Of a stretch of DNA of 48,740 bases, positions 24,731 to 31,943 are shown piece by piece. The position numbers were made by a program, and so were the translations under genes. The notes below the pieces were generated by a model. That model saw nothing but the letters and a program-made list of their open reading frames with translations, made no database searches and was not told the origin of the DNA. The DNA is from a virus. The stretch spans positions 1-48,740 of IMG/VR virus record IMGVR_UViG_3300020000_000024; one strand, written 5' to 3'. The first letter of the stretch is position 1. The number at the start of each line of letters is the position of its first letter.

Positions 24731-25395
24731 ATTAATTTCTTTTTCCAAATATATCCGTACATAGATGGCTTTTCACCACTACATACTGCATATATATTAT
24801 GTTTCTTATAAGTAGGATTTTTTTTAATTATATCAATTAATCTAGTCCATACTTTTATTAACTTATTAGTTTCTTTATCATATTGATATATTTTATATTT
24901 TGTATGATTGTTAGAAACTTTTTCACTCATTCGTTTTTTCTTTTCAGGATTATCTTTCCAAAATTGTATTGTTCTTTGTGAAGTTTTTAATTTTTCTTCT
25001 GGTTTGTTCGCAAATCTTTTCTTTTGTGCTTCAGATAGTCTTTTTCTTGTTTCTTCAGATATTATATATTTATTTTCACTATCAATTCTTATATTATAGC
25101 CAATTTTTCTATTGTTGGCTTCTAATTTAGCAATCCAAGATAATTCTTTTTCATAAAGTTCTTCCTTTAGACAATATTCCAATACTGAATATTCAAAAGA
25201 AATTCTCTTATATTTGTGCCAAGCTCTAATTAGATGAATATTTTCATCTTTTGATCTTTTATTCAAACCATTAATATGTCTTCTAATTCTATCATATATA
25301 GTTGTAGATCTACCAATATAGATCTTGTTATTAACTAAATTTTTAATTTGATAGATTCCTGATTTTTTGTTGTCTCTTCTTCTATGTAATTTCAT
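24727..25395 (-). CDS. GIY-YIG homing endonuclease, free-standing, 222 aa
   Basis: ATG at 25395 (MKLHRRRDNKKSGIYQIKNL...); a longer reading from TTG 25431 would overlap the promoter at 25401-25431. GIY-YIG domain: SGIYQIKNLVNNKIYIGRS, Arg in YDRIRRH, Glu region LYEKELSWIAKLEANNR. The middle has NUMOD3-like helices (SEETRKRLSEAQKKRF; RMSEKVSNNHTKY) and the end a NUMOD1-like repeat (YQYDKETNKLIKVWTRLIDII...IYAVCSGEKP). No intron core is visible around it and the polymerase appears intact, so it is a free-standing homing gene placed just before polA. Confidence 0.9.
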   Translation of the reverse strand: MKLHRRRDNKKSGIYQIKNLVNNKIYIGRSTTIYDRIRRHINGLNKRSKDENIHLIRAWHKYKRISFEYSVLEYCLKEELYEKELSWIAKLEANNRKIGYNIRIDSENKYIISEETRKRLSEAQKKRFANKPEEKLKTSQRTIQFWKDNPEKKKRMSEKVSNNHTKYKIYQYDKETNKLIKVWTRLIDIIKKNPTYKKHNIYAVCSGEKPSMYGYIWKKKLI

Positions 25396-25400
25396 GGATA

Positions 25401-25431
25401 CAAAGATACAACATAAAAAGTCAAAAGTCAA
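25401..25431 (-). promoter_or_regulatory. Bacteroidetes-type promoter before the GIY-YIG/polymerase pair
   Basis: On the minus strand TTGAC (25431-25427), 18 nt, TATCTTTG (25408-25401), 5 nt before the ATG. The same boxes with the same 18-nt spacing and a shared ATGTTGTATCTTTG core occur at 35749-35779 on the plus strand. Confidence 0.7.
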
Positions 25432-25453
25432 TAGTTTGATAAAAATTATTTCT

Positions 25454-25610
25454 CCCTGATAATCAATATATTATCTTAAATTATAATACTATGTATAACA
25501 TAGTATCGAATAAAAAACATCAGATCATAAACCCAGATGTTTCTATTCATGTTTAAAATTTTAATAATAGACTTTACCCATCTATTGTGAGGCTATGGTT
25601 GGCATCAGGG
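25454..25610 (-). ncRNA. Candidate structured intergenic RNA element B
   Basis: Spacer with no gene. Ends pair as CCCTGAT (25454) / ATCAGGG (25604), 7 bp. Internal hairpins: ATACTATG/CATAGTAT (8 bp, 5-nt loop, 25486-25506), AAACATC/GATGTTT (7 bp) and AATAGA/TCTATT (6 bp); GATAAT/ATTATC is also possible next to the closing stem. It begins 10 nt after the stop of the 216-aa gene, like the other elements. Confidence 0.45.
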
Positions 25611-25620
25611 ACTAGTATTG

Positions 25621-26271
25621 TTATAGTTTTGATTTAACTAAATTTTTAAATTCTGTTAATTCCCATTTAAATTTGAGCAAATAGCGTATATCATTAATAG
25701 ATAAACAAGGTTTATTCATTAAAATATATTCCTCTACTGCTTCTTTAGTTGAAAACCATAATCTAAAGTTTTTTCTATTAGAAACCTGATCATAAAATAT
25801 ATTATCTCTTGCAGTCTGTGTTAATATATTCCAAACACAATCTTTATTATGAAATCCAGGAATTATAAGTTCAGAATATGTATCTCCTAAAGGATAACCA
25901 TTATGACAAAATTGAACTTTATCACCAATAGTAAATACTTCCTGATCAGATAATCTTTTAACTGAATGAATATGACATTGTTTATTTTCTAAATCAGTTT
26001 TAAAACTTTCTAATGTATGCATAAAATCTTTTTGATTACTGCACTTTAAATACATATCTCTTATATAAAGTCTATTAGAATGTAATTTATAAATTACATC
26101 TTTATATTGAGGATATTCAAAAGATAATATTTCCCATTCTTTCTTAGGTTGTTGTTTATCAATGTATTGTTGAAATGCTGATTCACCTCTAGACCAATGA
26201 GGTATAAAATTTCTATATTCCTCAGCAATTTGTCTAACTAAAGGATCATTTAATAATTCTTGTTTATTCAT
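25621..26271 (-). CDS. Hypothetical protein, 216 aa
   Basis: ATG start overlapping the 103-aa gene by 8 nt. N-terminal helices (LLNDPLVRQIAEEYRNFIPHW), then mixed sequence including a short beta segment (FTIGDKVQFCHNGYPLGDTYSELIIPG, in part) that resembles a small barrel. Not recognised. Element B follows directly. Confidence 0.7.
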   Translation of the reverse strand: MNKQELLNDPLVRQIAEEYRNFIPHWSRGESAFQQYIDKQQPKKEWEILSFEYPQYKDVIYKLHSNRLYIRDMYLKCSNQKDFMHTLESFKTDLENKQCHIHSVKRLSDQEVFTIGDKVQFCHNGYPLGDTYSELIIPGFHNKDCVWNILTQTARDNIFYDQVSNRKNFRLWFSTKEAVEEYILMNKPCLSINDIRYLLKFKWELTEFKNLVKSKL

Positions 26272-26575
26272 CTTTATCTGTTATTGTAAATATTGAAACA
26301 TAATTATTATCACTGGACTCATCTATTTTAACAAGTTTTATTTTATTAATTTTTCTTTTCATTGTTATACAATAATTACCATCAATATAGGGTGTTTCAC
26401 ATACTTTATTAAAATGTTTCAAAATACCTTTTATTGTTTCTTTATATAAAAATGCACTATTATGATCTAAAATTGATAACTTATCTGAAGTTAATTTATT
26501 TAATAATTTAAGATCTTCAATTTCTTTATTTAAATTTTCAAAATCTTCTATAGATATTGTTACTGTATCTTTCAT
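26264..26575 (-). CDS. Hypothetical protein, 103 aa
   Basis: N-terminal coiled coil (IEDFENLNKEIEDLKLLNKL) followed by a small strand-rich C-terminal part. No family recognised. Confidence 0.65.
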   Translation of the reverse strand: MKDTVTISIEDFENLNKEIEDLKLLNKLTSDKLSILDHNSAFLYKETIKGILKHFNKVCETPYIDGNYCITMKRKINKIKLVKIDESSDNNYVSIFTITDKDE

Positions 26576-26604
26576 TTTATTTTAATTTATTAAGTATTTT
26601 AATA

Positions 26605-26856
26605 TTAACCTGGATAGAATGAGACAAAATCACGCTTTTCTTCATAGTGAGTTTTATCTTTAGAACAAACTAATCTCACATCCCAAGTTTTTGTTTTTAT
26701 ATACCATTTTGGATTATCTAAGATTTCTTTATTTTCTTGTATAATAGGTTCACCACATTCAGGACAGATATTTAATTCTATTGCTAGTTTTCTTCTTTCT
26801 ACTTCATTTTCTTTTTCAAGTTGAAGTTGTTTTAATTCTTCTAATTTTGGTTTCAT
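26605..26856 (-). CDS. Zinc-finger-like protein, 83 aa
   Basis: Charged coiled coil at the N-terminus (LEELKQLQLEKENEVERRKL), then CPECGEPII and a later single Cys (LVCSKDKTH) that could complete a zinc ribbon with the His. Starts 4 nt inside the end of the gene upstream. Function unknown. Confidence 0.65.
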   Translation of the reverse strand: MKPKLEELKQLQLEKENEVERRKLAIELNICPECGEPIIQENKEILDNPKWYIKTKTWDVRLVCSKDKTHYEEKRDFVSFYPG

Positions 26857-27077
26857 ATTTCAATAATTTCAATTTCATCAATAAATAAACATTGATGATT
26901 CTTTTTATCATTAAATTTTTTACTAACTTGATTCCGAACCCACATAGGTTCTTTAAATAATTCAATCTTAATGAATAGTTTAGCAGCTTGTTCAGTTCCT
27001 TTAACAATAAATGAATTACTAACTAAACTTTCATGTGGATAATATGAATATCCAACTTTCCAGTATTTTTTCTTCAT
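26853..27077 (-). CDS. Hypothetical protein, 74 aa
   Basis: The start is ATG 27077 (MKKKYWKVGYSYYPHES...); a longer frame from a TTG at 27125 would run through the tRNA gene and is not credible. The first coding gene after the tmRNA-tRNA pair, 15 nt from the tRNA end. The sequence EQAAKLFIKIELFKE suggests a ferredoxin-like small domain. Unknown function. Confidence 0.7.
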   Translation of the reverse strand: MKKKYWKVGYSYYPHESLVSNSFIVKGTEQAAKLFIKIELFKEPMWVRNQVSKKFNDKKNHQCLFIDEIEIIEI

Positions 27078-27092
27078 ATTTTTAAATTTTTG

Positions 27093-27179
27093 TGTTCCTA
27101 GAAGGACTCGAACCTTCAAACCCAATTAAGAGTAAGGGGATTTTAAGTCCCCCGTGTATACCAATTCCACCATAGAAAC
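27093..27179 (-). tRNA. tRNA-Leu (anticodon UAA)
   Basis: Acceptor GTTTCTA/TAGGAAC (one G-U), D-arm GTG...CAC with GG in the loop, anticodon arm GGGGA-CTTAAAA-TCCCC with anticodon TAA, class II variable arm with ACTC/GGGT stem, T-arm GAAGG-TTCGAGT-CCTTC, discriminator A, CCA not encoded. 87 nt. It reads UUA, a very common codon in this AT-rich genome, so it may supplement the host pool. It is the next gene after the tmRNA, separated by 5 nt, probably processed from the same transcript. Confidence 0.93.
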
Positions 27180-27184
27180 ATAAG

Positions 27185-27595
27185 TGGAGCTAGGTGGAGT
27201 TGAACCACCGTATCCCTCTAATATTATTATAACTTTCTACATGTTTAGTATTTAGATTTCTCCTAATACAGGATATTAAATTTTTATTTTATAGTATTTA
27301 TAAACTATTCATGGATGTAATTTACTTCATCACCATCTTTGAAGCTTTCTGATTAAGCTGCGTAAGCTAATTCTGGTTCAGATACAGTGCTCAAATCTGC
27401 TGAGCGATTAAAGGAGGTCTTCACCTTTTTTAATGCAGACGCGTTTTTTACAACATAGAGGACATCTGCTAGTCCACCTACTTCGTTGGTAATGGGTTTG
27501 CCATTTACAATTATATATAGAGTTATTAAACTGCTTCCAATACTAGCAGCACATGCTTGTTATAATTCAATTAAAAGGTCTTTCCCGTTAGCCCC
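27185..27595 (-). ncRNA. ssrA: tmRNA (transfer-messenger RNA)
   Basis: 411 nt. The 5' end GGGGCTA pairs with 3' TAGCTCC (one G-U), followed by discriminator A and no CCA. The 3' tRNA-like part has ACTAAACATGTAG and GGTGG-TTCAACT-CCACC (T-arm), matching bacterial tmRNA 3' ends. A 5' GACCTT...AAGCATGTGC segment and a GGAC/GTCC stem (possible pk1) precede an open tag frame that ends ...SEPELAYAA then TAA (stop at 27355-27353); an ADLSTVSEPELAYAA reading is open, with more residues possible upstream. tmRNA rescues stalled ribosomes and tags products for proteolysis; the tag ends in AA. The exact resume codon is not certain. Confidence 0.88.
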
Positions 27596-27600
27596 ATATT

Positions 27601-27669
27601 TTTAAACAAGTATTACAATGATCTCCCTTACTAGTAACTTACACTAGTCCTTACAAGATTGCACATCTA
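27601..27669 (-). promoter_or_regulatory. Stem-loop region upstream of the tmRNA
   Basis: No gene fits in 27596-27714. A hairpin ACTAGT/ACTAGT (27630-27648, 7-nt loop) with flanking ATCT/AGAT pairing lies about 35 nt upstream of the tmRNA 5' end. It may be part of a leader, a processing site or a promoter region; no clear TAnnTTTG box was found. Confidence 0.3.
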
Positions 27670-27714
27670 ATTTTCAGAAATGTGGCATTATAATACTAAA
27701 TCTATATTTATTCT

Positions 27715-28095
27715 TTATTCTTCAATTCTATTAGCTAATTCTTCTTGATACCATTTTTTAAATGATTCATGATTAAGATGTAAAAGATATACTTTTACTT
27801 TATTTCCTGTTCGTGGATTAATTTCTACTTTCGTTTCAATTAATTCTCCACAAACATTTAATTTCTTAATTTCTTCAGCTAATAATTGACCTCTACTTTT
27901 ACCTTCATCTTCAATTACATCTGAAAATAATACAAAAGCTGATGGTCTTGGATTTGCTTTATGATATAAAGCTGTTCCTAATGCAAATACTGTTTTATTA
28001 GCGGTTTGATTAGGTAAATGATGCATTTCTAATACAGCACATGAAACTGCTGATTTAGTAAATTGAGCTTGCTTTGAATGTGTATATTCCCCCAT
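27715..28095 (-). CDS. Hypothetical protein, 126 aa
   Basis: ATG start (MGEYTHSKQAQFTKSAVSCAVLEMHHLP...). Mixed alpha/beta, with a RGQLLAEEIKKLNVCGELIETK segment and a conserved-looking KTVFALGTALYHKANPRP. No family recognised. It is the gene preceding the tmRNA, 119 nt away. Confidence 0.7.
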   Translation of the reverse strand: MGEYTHSKQAQFTKSAVSCAVLEMHHLPNQTANKTVFALGTALYHKANPRPSAFVLFSDVIEDEGKSRGQLLAEEIKKLNVCGELIETKVEINPRTGNKVKVYLLHLNHESFKKWYQEELANRIEE

Positions 28096-28100
28096 ATTAT

Positions 28101-28406
28101 TTAATCTTGTACTATTTCTTTTAATGGTTTAAACTTATACAATATACTTCTTAATAATTCAGATTTATCTCTAAATTCATCAAGAAATTTATTATAGTCC
28201 TCTGTTAATACAGGTATTGTTTCAGATGCTCTTACATCAATAACTGTATTAGTTTTTAATTCATCAAATGCTTTCAATGCTTGCTCAAATGATTTCTTTG
28301 TTTGATCATACTTTGATACATTCATTTCCATCATATCATAGAGTAGCTCTATCTCCGATTTAGATAGAGACTCTATGAGATCTTTTATTGATTCTTGAAA
28401 ATTCAA
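28101..28406 (-). CDS. Hypothetical helical protein, 101 aa
   Basis: Start is TTG at 28406, overlapping the TGA of the gene upstream as TTGA (as in the methyltransferase gene); the next in-frame ATG would remove 25 residues. All-helical (SIKDLIESLSKSEIELLYDMM...QALKAFDELK). Unknown function. Confidence 0.65.
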   Translation of the reverse strand: MNFQESIKDLIESLSKSEIELLYDMMEMNVSKYDQTKKSFEQALKAFDELKTNTVIDVRASETIPVLTEDYNKFLDEFRDKSELLRSILYKFKPLKEIVQD

Positions 28407-29257
28407 TTCAATTTATTTAAGATTGTTTCTAAAGCTTTCAAATCAGCTTTATCAAAATCATCTAATGGATTATCATTATTATCAATATCACCTTCATCAA
28501 TTGCATCTTTAATTGCTTTAACAACATTATTATAACCTGTTGATTTCTTGATTTCAATCAGTTGTTTTTGAGTTTCAAAGAATCCTTTAATATCTTTTTC
28601 ATCAATAATAACAGCTCCACAACCAAAAGTCCATTCTTTAGTTACTGAATCTCGTACTACATCCCAATTTAGAAAATGAAATTTATTTCCTTTAAGAGAT
28701 TGAACCTCTCTTTCAGCTTGAGCTTTGGTTCCATGAATTTTGAATTCATTTACACAAACATCATCACTAAAGTAGTCCTGATCATCTGAATTAATATCTA
28801 ATACAAGAATATATTTGTTAAATCCAAACATATTATTTGGAATATTACCATTCCAACTAGATTCATCATTTTGACAAAGAAAGATTTCTTCATCATTTTC
28901 TTCTGTTTTAGGATTTACACAAATTTGTCCTATTACAATTTCTTGCTCATCTACTTCATCTTTATCTCCAAATATTGCAGTAAACCATTTACCATGTGAT
29001 GGATGTACTTTTTTAACTACACTTGTAGTTTGATTAACTACTTCTTTACTCAATTGAATAAATTCAGTCATTGTAAGAATAATTCCAAATGGATCATTAT
29101 CAGCTTGAAATTTTCCATTTACTTCTCCATAAAACCAGTCCTTTGATTTACCAGTTTTTTGTAATTTATATTTCTTATTTAGATAAGAAACAACACTTCT
29201 TTGAAAGTTTCCACTTCCTGTGCTTTTAACACACCAACTTTTTGGTAAGTTATTCAT
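28403..29257 (-). CDS. Hypothetical protein, 284 aa
   Basis: Starts NNLPKSWCVKSTGSGNFQRSVV, a motif with conserved Trp-Cys that I think recurs in Bacteroidetes phage proteins of unknown function. The C-terminal half ends in an acidic helix (IDEGDIDNNDNPLDDFDKADLKALE, in part). No catalytic motif seen. Confidence 0.7.
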   Translation of the reverse strand: MNNLPKSWCVKSTGSGNFQRSVVSYLNKKYKLQKTGKSKDWFYGEVNGKFQADNDPFGIILTMTEFIQLSKEVVNQTTSVVKKVHPSHGKWFTAIFGDKDEVDEQEIVIGQICVNPKTEENDEEIFLCQNDESSWNGNIPNNMFGFNKYILVLDINSDDQDYFSDDVCVNEFKIHGTKAQAEREVQSLKGNKFHFLNWDVVRDSVTKEWTFGCGAVIIDEKDIKGFFETQKQLIEIKKSTGYNNVVKAIKDAIDEGDIDNNDNPLDDFDKADLKALETILNKLN

Positions 29258-29264
29258 ATTTTAT

Positions 29265-29600
29265 TTATTTAAAATTAATGTAAATTTTCTTTGGTGATTT
29301 TGGATAATATAGATTTAATGCAGGACATAACCACAATTTGTGATTAAGATCTTTACAGATATAATCTGTACCTTCTGAATTATTTTTAGATCTTTTAACT
29401 AAATCTACAGATACTGTATGATCAGGAAATGATATTTCTGAAAATATAACTGTTATTTCTTTTCTTTCTTTTGCAAATAAATCAATGAAGGTATCTGCAC
29501 CTCCAACAAATGGTTCTTTAATTAATCCAACTCTTGAATCATCAAATACCCACATATTGTTTTCTTTGTAAACATCTATACTAAAAATTGAATTATTCAT
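29265..29600 (-). CDS. Hypothetical protein, 111 aa
   Basis: ATG start; strand-rich N-terminus (SIFSIDVYKENNMWVFDDSRVG). No family recognised. It lies just after the strong terminator at 29619-29660, so it is probably expressed by readthrough or from an unseen promoter. Confidence 0.65.
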   Translation of the reverse strand: MNNSIFSIDVYKENNMWVFDDSRVGLIKEPFVGGADTFIDLFAKERKEITVIFSEISFPDHTVSVDLVKRSKNNSEGTDYICKDLNHKLWLCPALNLYYPKSPKKIYINFK

Positions 29601-29618
29601 AATATTATAATTTAAATT

Positions 29619-29660
29619 AAAAAAAGATAGTGAGAGACCCGCTAAAGAACTCTCACTATC
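29619..29660 (-). terminator. Strong intrinsic terminator
   Basis: Perfect 11-bp stem GATAGTGAGAG/CTCTCACTATC with a 13-nt loop, followed on the minus strand by seven T. It begins 10 nt after the stop of the 164-aa gene. Confidence 0.85.
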
Positions 29661-29670
29661 CTAAATCACA

Positions 29671-30165
29671 TTAGTTTGCTAATGGATTTGGCTGCATAGC
29701 CGCAGATTTTGCTACAGGAGCTGCTACAACATCATGTTGAATGAGTGTATCTTTTGCTTCTCCAAGTACAGGTACTGTAGTACGATAGATAGGTTTTCCA
29801 CCTTTCGTAAGAATCTGTCCTGTTGTAGGATTCATTTTAGGAGCTTGTGGACCAAGTTCTCCTGTTTTCTTATCTCTTGTCAATCCAAATGGTTCAAATC
29901 CTTCAACCACTTGAAGATTCAATTCATGACCAATTTTAGCAGAGATGTCATCTCCTACTGCAAATTTGAATTCATCCATTCTCTTTGCAGAAACTGTTTG
30001 AAATGCTACACGAGGTTTACCAGGACCAAATCCTGCATGACCATCCATCATAAATGATACTAATCCACCATTTGATGCTTTCTCTACAACTTGTTCCAAG
30101 CGTAGTTGATAGGTGTCATTCTTTGTTTTACGAATTGCTGTTACAATTGTTGCGTTCTTTTTCAT
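29671..30165 (-). CDS. Hypothetical, probably abundant protein, 164 aa
   Basis: Strand-rich sequence (NATIVTAIRKTKNDTYQLRLEQV, in part; VSFMMDGHAGFG; FAVGDDISAKIGHELNLQVVEGF) that could form an OB-like barrel, and a flexible Pro/Ala-rich tail (VVAAPVAKSAAMQPNPLAN). Codon choice is less extremely AT-rich than in neighbours, and a strong terminator follows, suggesting high expression. It may be an SSB or nucleoid-type protein; this is inference. Confidence 0.7.
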   Translation of the reverse strand: MKKNATIVTAIRKTKNDTYQLRLEQVVEKASNGGLVSFMMDGHAGFGPGKPRVAFQTVSAKRMDEFKFAVGDDISAKIGHELNLQVVEGFEPFGLTRDKKTGELGPQAPKMNPTTGQILTKGGKPIYRTTVPVLGEAKDTLIQHDVVAAPVAKSAAMQPNPLAN

Positions 30166-30182
30166 TTTATTTTTGTTTTGAT

Positions 30183-30524
30183 TTATTTTTGAGTAATTGT
30201 ATTGGTTCTTACAATATGTCTGATATATGGATCTTTAAATACAAATAGAATTTTATTTGCAATTGCATTTTCTTTTCTATTTCTGAAATCTAATTCAGCC
30301 ATTAAACATACTTGTAAAAATGGTAATGAGTAATCTGCAGTTTCCTGCATTTGTCCTTCTTTAATCTTTGTAATGAATCGTTTAATATGCTTATCATCCA
30401 TATCTCTGATTCTCTTTGGTCTACCTTCATAATAGGGAAAGTGTACCACTACATTTCTTAGCTTATCTATGGAGGAACTAGAATAAGCTTCTTTAGCTTG
30501 TGGAAATACTGGTGTGAATGACAT
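30183..30524 (-). CDS. Hypothetical protein, 113 aa
   Basis: ATG start; basic, helical (KHIKRFITKIKEGQMQETADY; DFRNRKENAIANKILF). Seventeen bases before the 164-aa gene, so in one operon with it. No family recognised. Confidence 0.68.
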   Translation of the reverse strand: MSFTPVFPQAKEAYSSSSIDKLRNVVVHFPYYEGRPKRIRDMDDKHIKRFITKIKEGQMQETADYSLPFLQVCLMAELDFRNRKENAIANKILFVFKDPYIRHIVRTNTITQK

Positions 30525-30536
30525 ATATTTTGTTTT

Positions 30537-30755
30537 TTAATTAACATAAATTAATAAATTTCCTGTCCAATTATAAAATAGAACTAATAGAAATAATAAA
30601 AATACTACTAATCCTATAGTTGTTATTCCTATAACCCATAATAAAAATGGTGCACCTATTAAATCATCATTTTTATCTAATGTTTTACCAATAATATATG
30701 GCAGATATATTGTTAATATAATTAAAACTATAATTAATACAACTTGTTCTATCAT
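30537..30755 (-). CDS. Small membrane protein, 72 aa
   Basis: Two hydrophobic segments (VVLIIVLIILTIYLPYIIG and FLLWVIGITTIGLVVFLLFL) with a short charged loop between, so a two-helix inner-membrane protein. ATGA overlap with the upstream small gene. Could be a holin-like or superinfection protein by size and topology, but nothing specific supports either. Confidence 0.65.
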   Translation of the reverse strand: MIEQVVLIIVLIILTIYLPYIIGKTLDKNDDLIGAPFLLWVIGITTIGLVVFLLFLLVLFYNWTGNLLIYVN

Positions 30756-30907
30756 GCTACTTCTTTCTGTAATAATTCTTCACCTTCTAACACCTCAGAT
30801 TTAAGATCTTTATGATGATTCATAAAATCTAATGCATGTTTAGGATCTTTGAATTCTTGTTCCCATTCTTGCTCTGAATGAAAACATTTAAATTTTATTT
30901 TAATCAT
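30752..30907 (-). CDS. Small hypothetical protein, 51 aa
   Basis: ATG 30907 to TGA 30752 (MIKIKFKCFHSEQEWEQEFKD...). Acidic, helical C-terminus. Overlaps the membrane-protein start as ATGA. Unknown function. Confidence 0.6.
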   Translation of the reverse strand: MIKIKFKCFHSEQEWEQEFKDPKHALDFMNHHKDLKSEVLEGEELLQKEVA

Positions 30908-30908
30908 T

Positions 30909-31070
30909 TTAGTTCATATTTACTGTAATTTTATCGAAAACACTTAAATTCTTAAATGTTTGAGTTCTATCCACTATAATCATTGTTACAAATAATGGAC
31001 GAAATATTTCAAGATACTCTTCAGGTAATATAATACCATAATATTGTATTTTTTTCTGTACTTTTATCTG
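30909..31070 (-). pseudogene. Frame without a normal start, possible continuation of the gene at 31064-31222
   Basis: An open frame (QIKVQKKIQYYGIILPEEYLEIFRP... to TAA at 30909) overlaps the end of the 52-aa gene in the -1 frame and has no ATG, GTG or TTG in its first part. It could be a frameshifted C-terminal half (shift near the AAAA run at about 31075), a gene with an ATA start, or an assembly error. Confidence 0.4.
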
Positions 31071-31222
31071 ATTTTGTAATTATAATTTTCAGGAATTTTA
31101 CCATTCTTTTTAACAATACATATAGTAATACATGGTAATATATTAATACAATATCTTCTATGATATTCAGAATAATGAATACCTATCCAAAAACTATGTA
31201 GTTTGAATAATAGAAATATCAT
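31064..31222 (-). CDS. Small hypothetical protein, 52 aa
   Basis: ATG 31222 to TAA 31064 (MIFLLFKLHSFWIGIHYSEYH...). ATGA overlap with the upstream gene. Contains two Cys near the middle (INILPCITICIVKK). Possibly the N-terminal part of a longer frameshifted gene (see 30909-31070). Confidence 0.5.
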   Translation of the reverse strand: MIFLLFKLHSFWIGIHYSEYHRRYCINILPCITICIVKKNGKIPENYNYKIR

Positions 31223-31419
31223 TTTATTGGCTTTAATACTATTATATTAGAATCTGCATAAACTACTTCTGTATTAAAGAATAATTGATTTAATTGAATT
31301 TTTTTAGATGCTTCAATGACTTTTTTATTATCAGAATCTACCTTAAATACTAAATATCCAATCATACTATAAGATCCTATAATAGCAAATATTAATAGAA
31401 TTGTATCTAATTTTTTCAT
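31219..31419 (-). CDS. Small single-pass membrane protein, 66 aa
   Basis: KLDTILLIFAIIGSYSMIGYLVF near the N-terminus (quoted in part) is a transmembrane helix or uncleaved signal anchor; the remaining 40 residues would be outside the cytoplasm. Unknown function. Confidence 0.65.
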   Translation of the reverse strand: MKKLDTILLIFAIIGSYSMIGYLVFKVDSDNKKVIEASKKIQLNQLFFNTEVVYADSNIIVLKPIK

Positions 31420-31429
31420 TTTAATTTAT

Positions 31430-31570
31430 TTTAATAAACTATTAATCTTACGGGATTAATAGTAAATTGAATAGATATATTGCTTTTAGCATGTTATATC
31501 AATAGCTTACTATTCATATTAATAAAGATATGTTGCCTTGAGCTATTAACACAACGCTTACTTTATTAAA
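31430..31570 (-). ncRNA. Candidate structured intergenic RNA element C
   Basis: Ends pair as TTTAATAAA (31430) / TTTATTAAA (31562), 9 bp, overlapping the stop codon of the 121-aa gene. Inside: a perfect 10-bp hairpin ACTATTAATC/GATTAATAGT (31438-31463, 6-nt loop), TGAATAG/CTATTCA enclosing GATATA/TATATC and TGCT/AGCA, and AATAGCT/AGCTATT as an alternative. The 10-bp hairpin is the most certain part. Confidence 0.45.
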
Positions 31571-31931
31571 CTCTTACTCCATTAAAGATAAGAGATCCCC
31601 ATTTAGGAGCTTTAGAATCAAACTGTTTCAACAATACACTCAATGTATCATTGTACATTTTCTTATTCTCTTTCAACTTAGAATAAGCATGTTTAAACAT
31701 TTTAATTCCTTTCTTATCTCTTGCGAGAATAGAATCATCTCTTTTAACTAATGGACAACGAAGATCTTCTCCTACCATTTGCATATCATTACTGAAATCA
31801 ACTGGTGGATATTTATCTTCTTTACTTCCTCGAACAACCTTTGCTTGTTGTTTTACTCTTGTAATCAAGATTACAGATACTTTACTATCCATAAATAGTA
31901 TTCTGAATGGTTCTGATTTCAATATGTACAT
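31566..31931 (-). CDS. Hypothetical protein, 121 aa
   Basis: ATG start (MYILKSEPFRILFMDSKVSVILITR...). Basic N-terminal half, helical middle (KMFKHAYSKLKENKKMYND), and a GSLIFNGVRV end. Codon usage is somewhat less AT-biased than surrounding genes. Unknown. Element C follows its stop. Confidence 0.68.
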   Translation of the reverse strand: MYILKSEPFRILFMDSKVSVILITRVKQQAKVVRGSKEDKYPPVDFSNDMQMVGEDLRCPLVKRDDSILARDKKGIKMFKHAYSKLKENKKMYNDTLSVLLKQFDSKAPKWGSLIFNGVRV

Positions 31932-31943
31932 AGTTTTGTAGTT

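Noticed and set aside
24727-25431. A second group I intron around the free-standing GIY-YIG gene
   Set aside because: The polymerase downstream is complete from its exonuclease domain and no P7-like core was found flanking the gene.
27123-27125. Longer start (TTG) for the 74-aa gene
   Set aside because: The frame would pass through the tRNA-Leu; ATG at 27077 is used instead.
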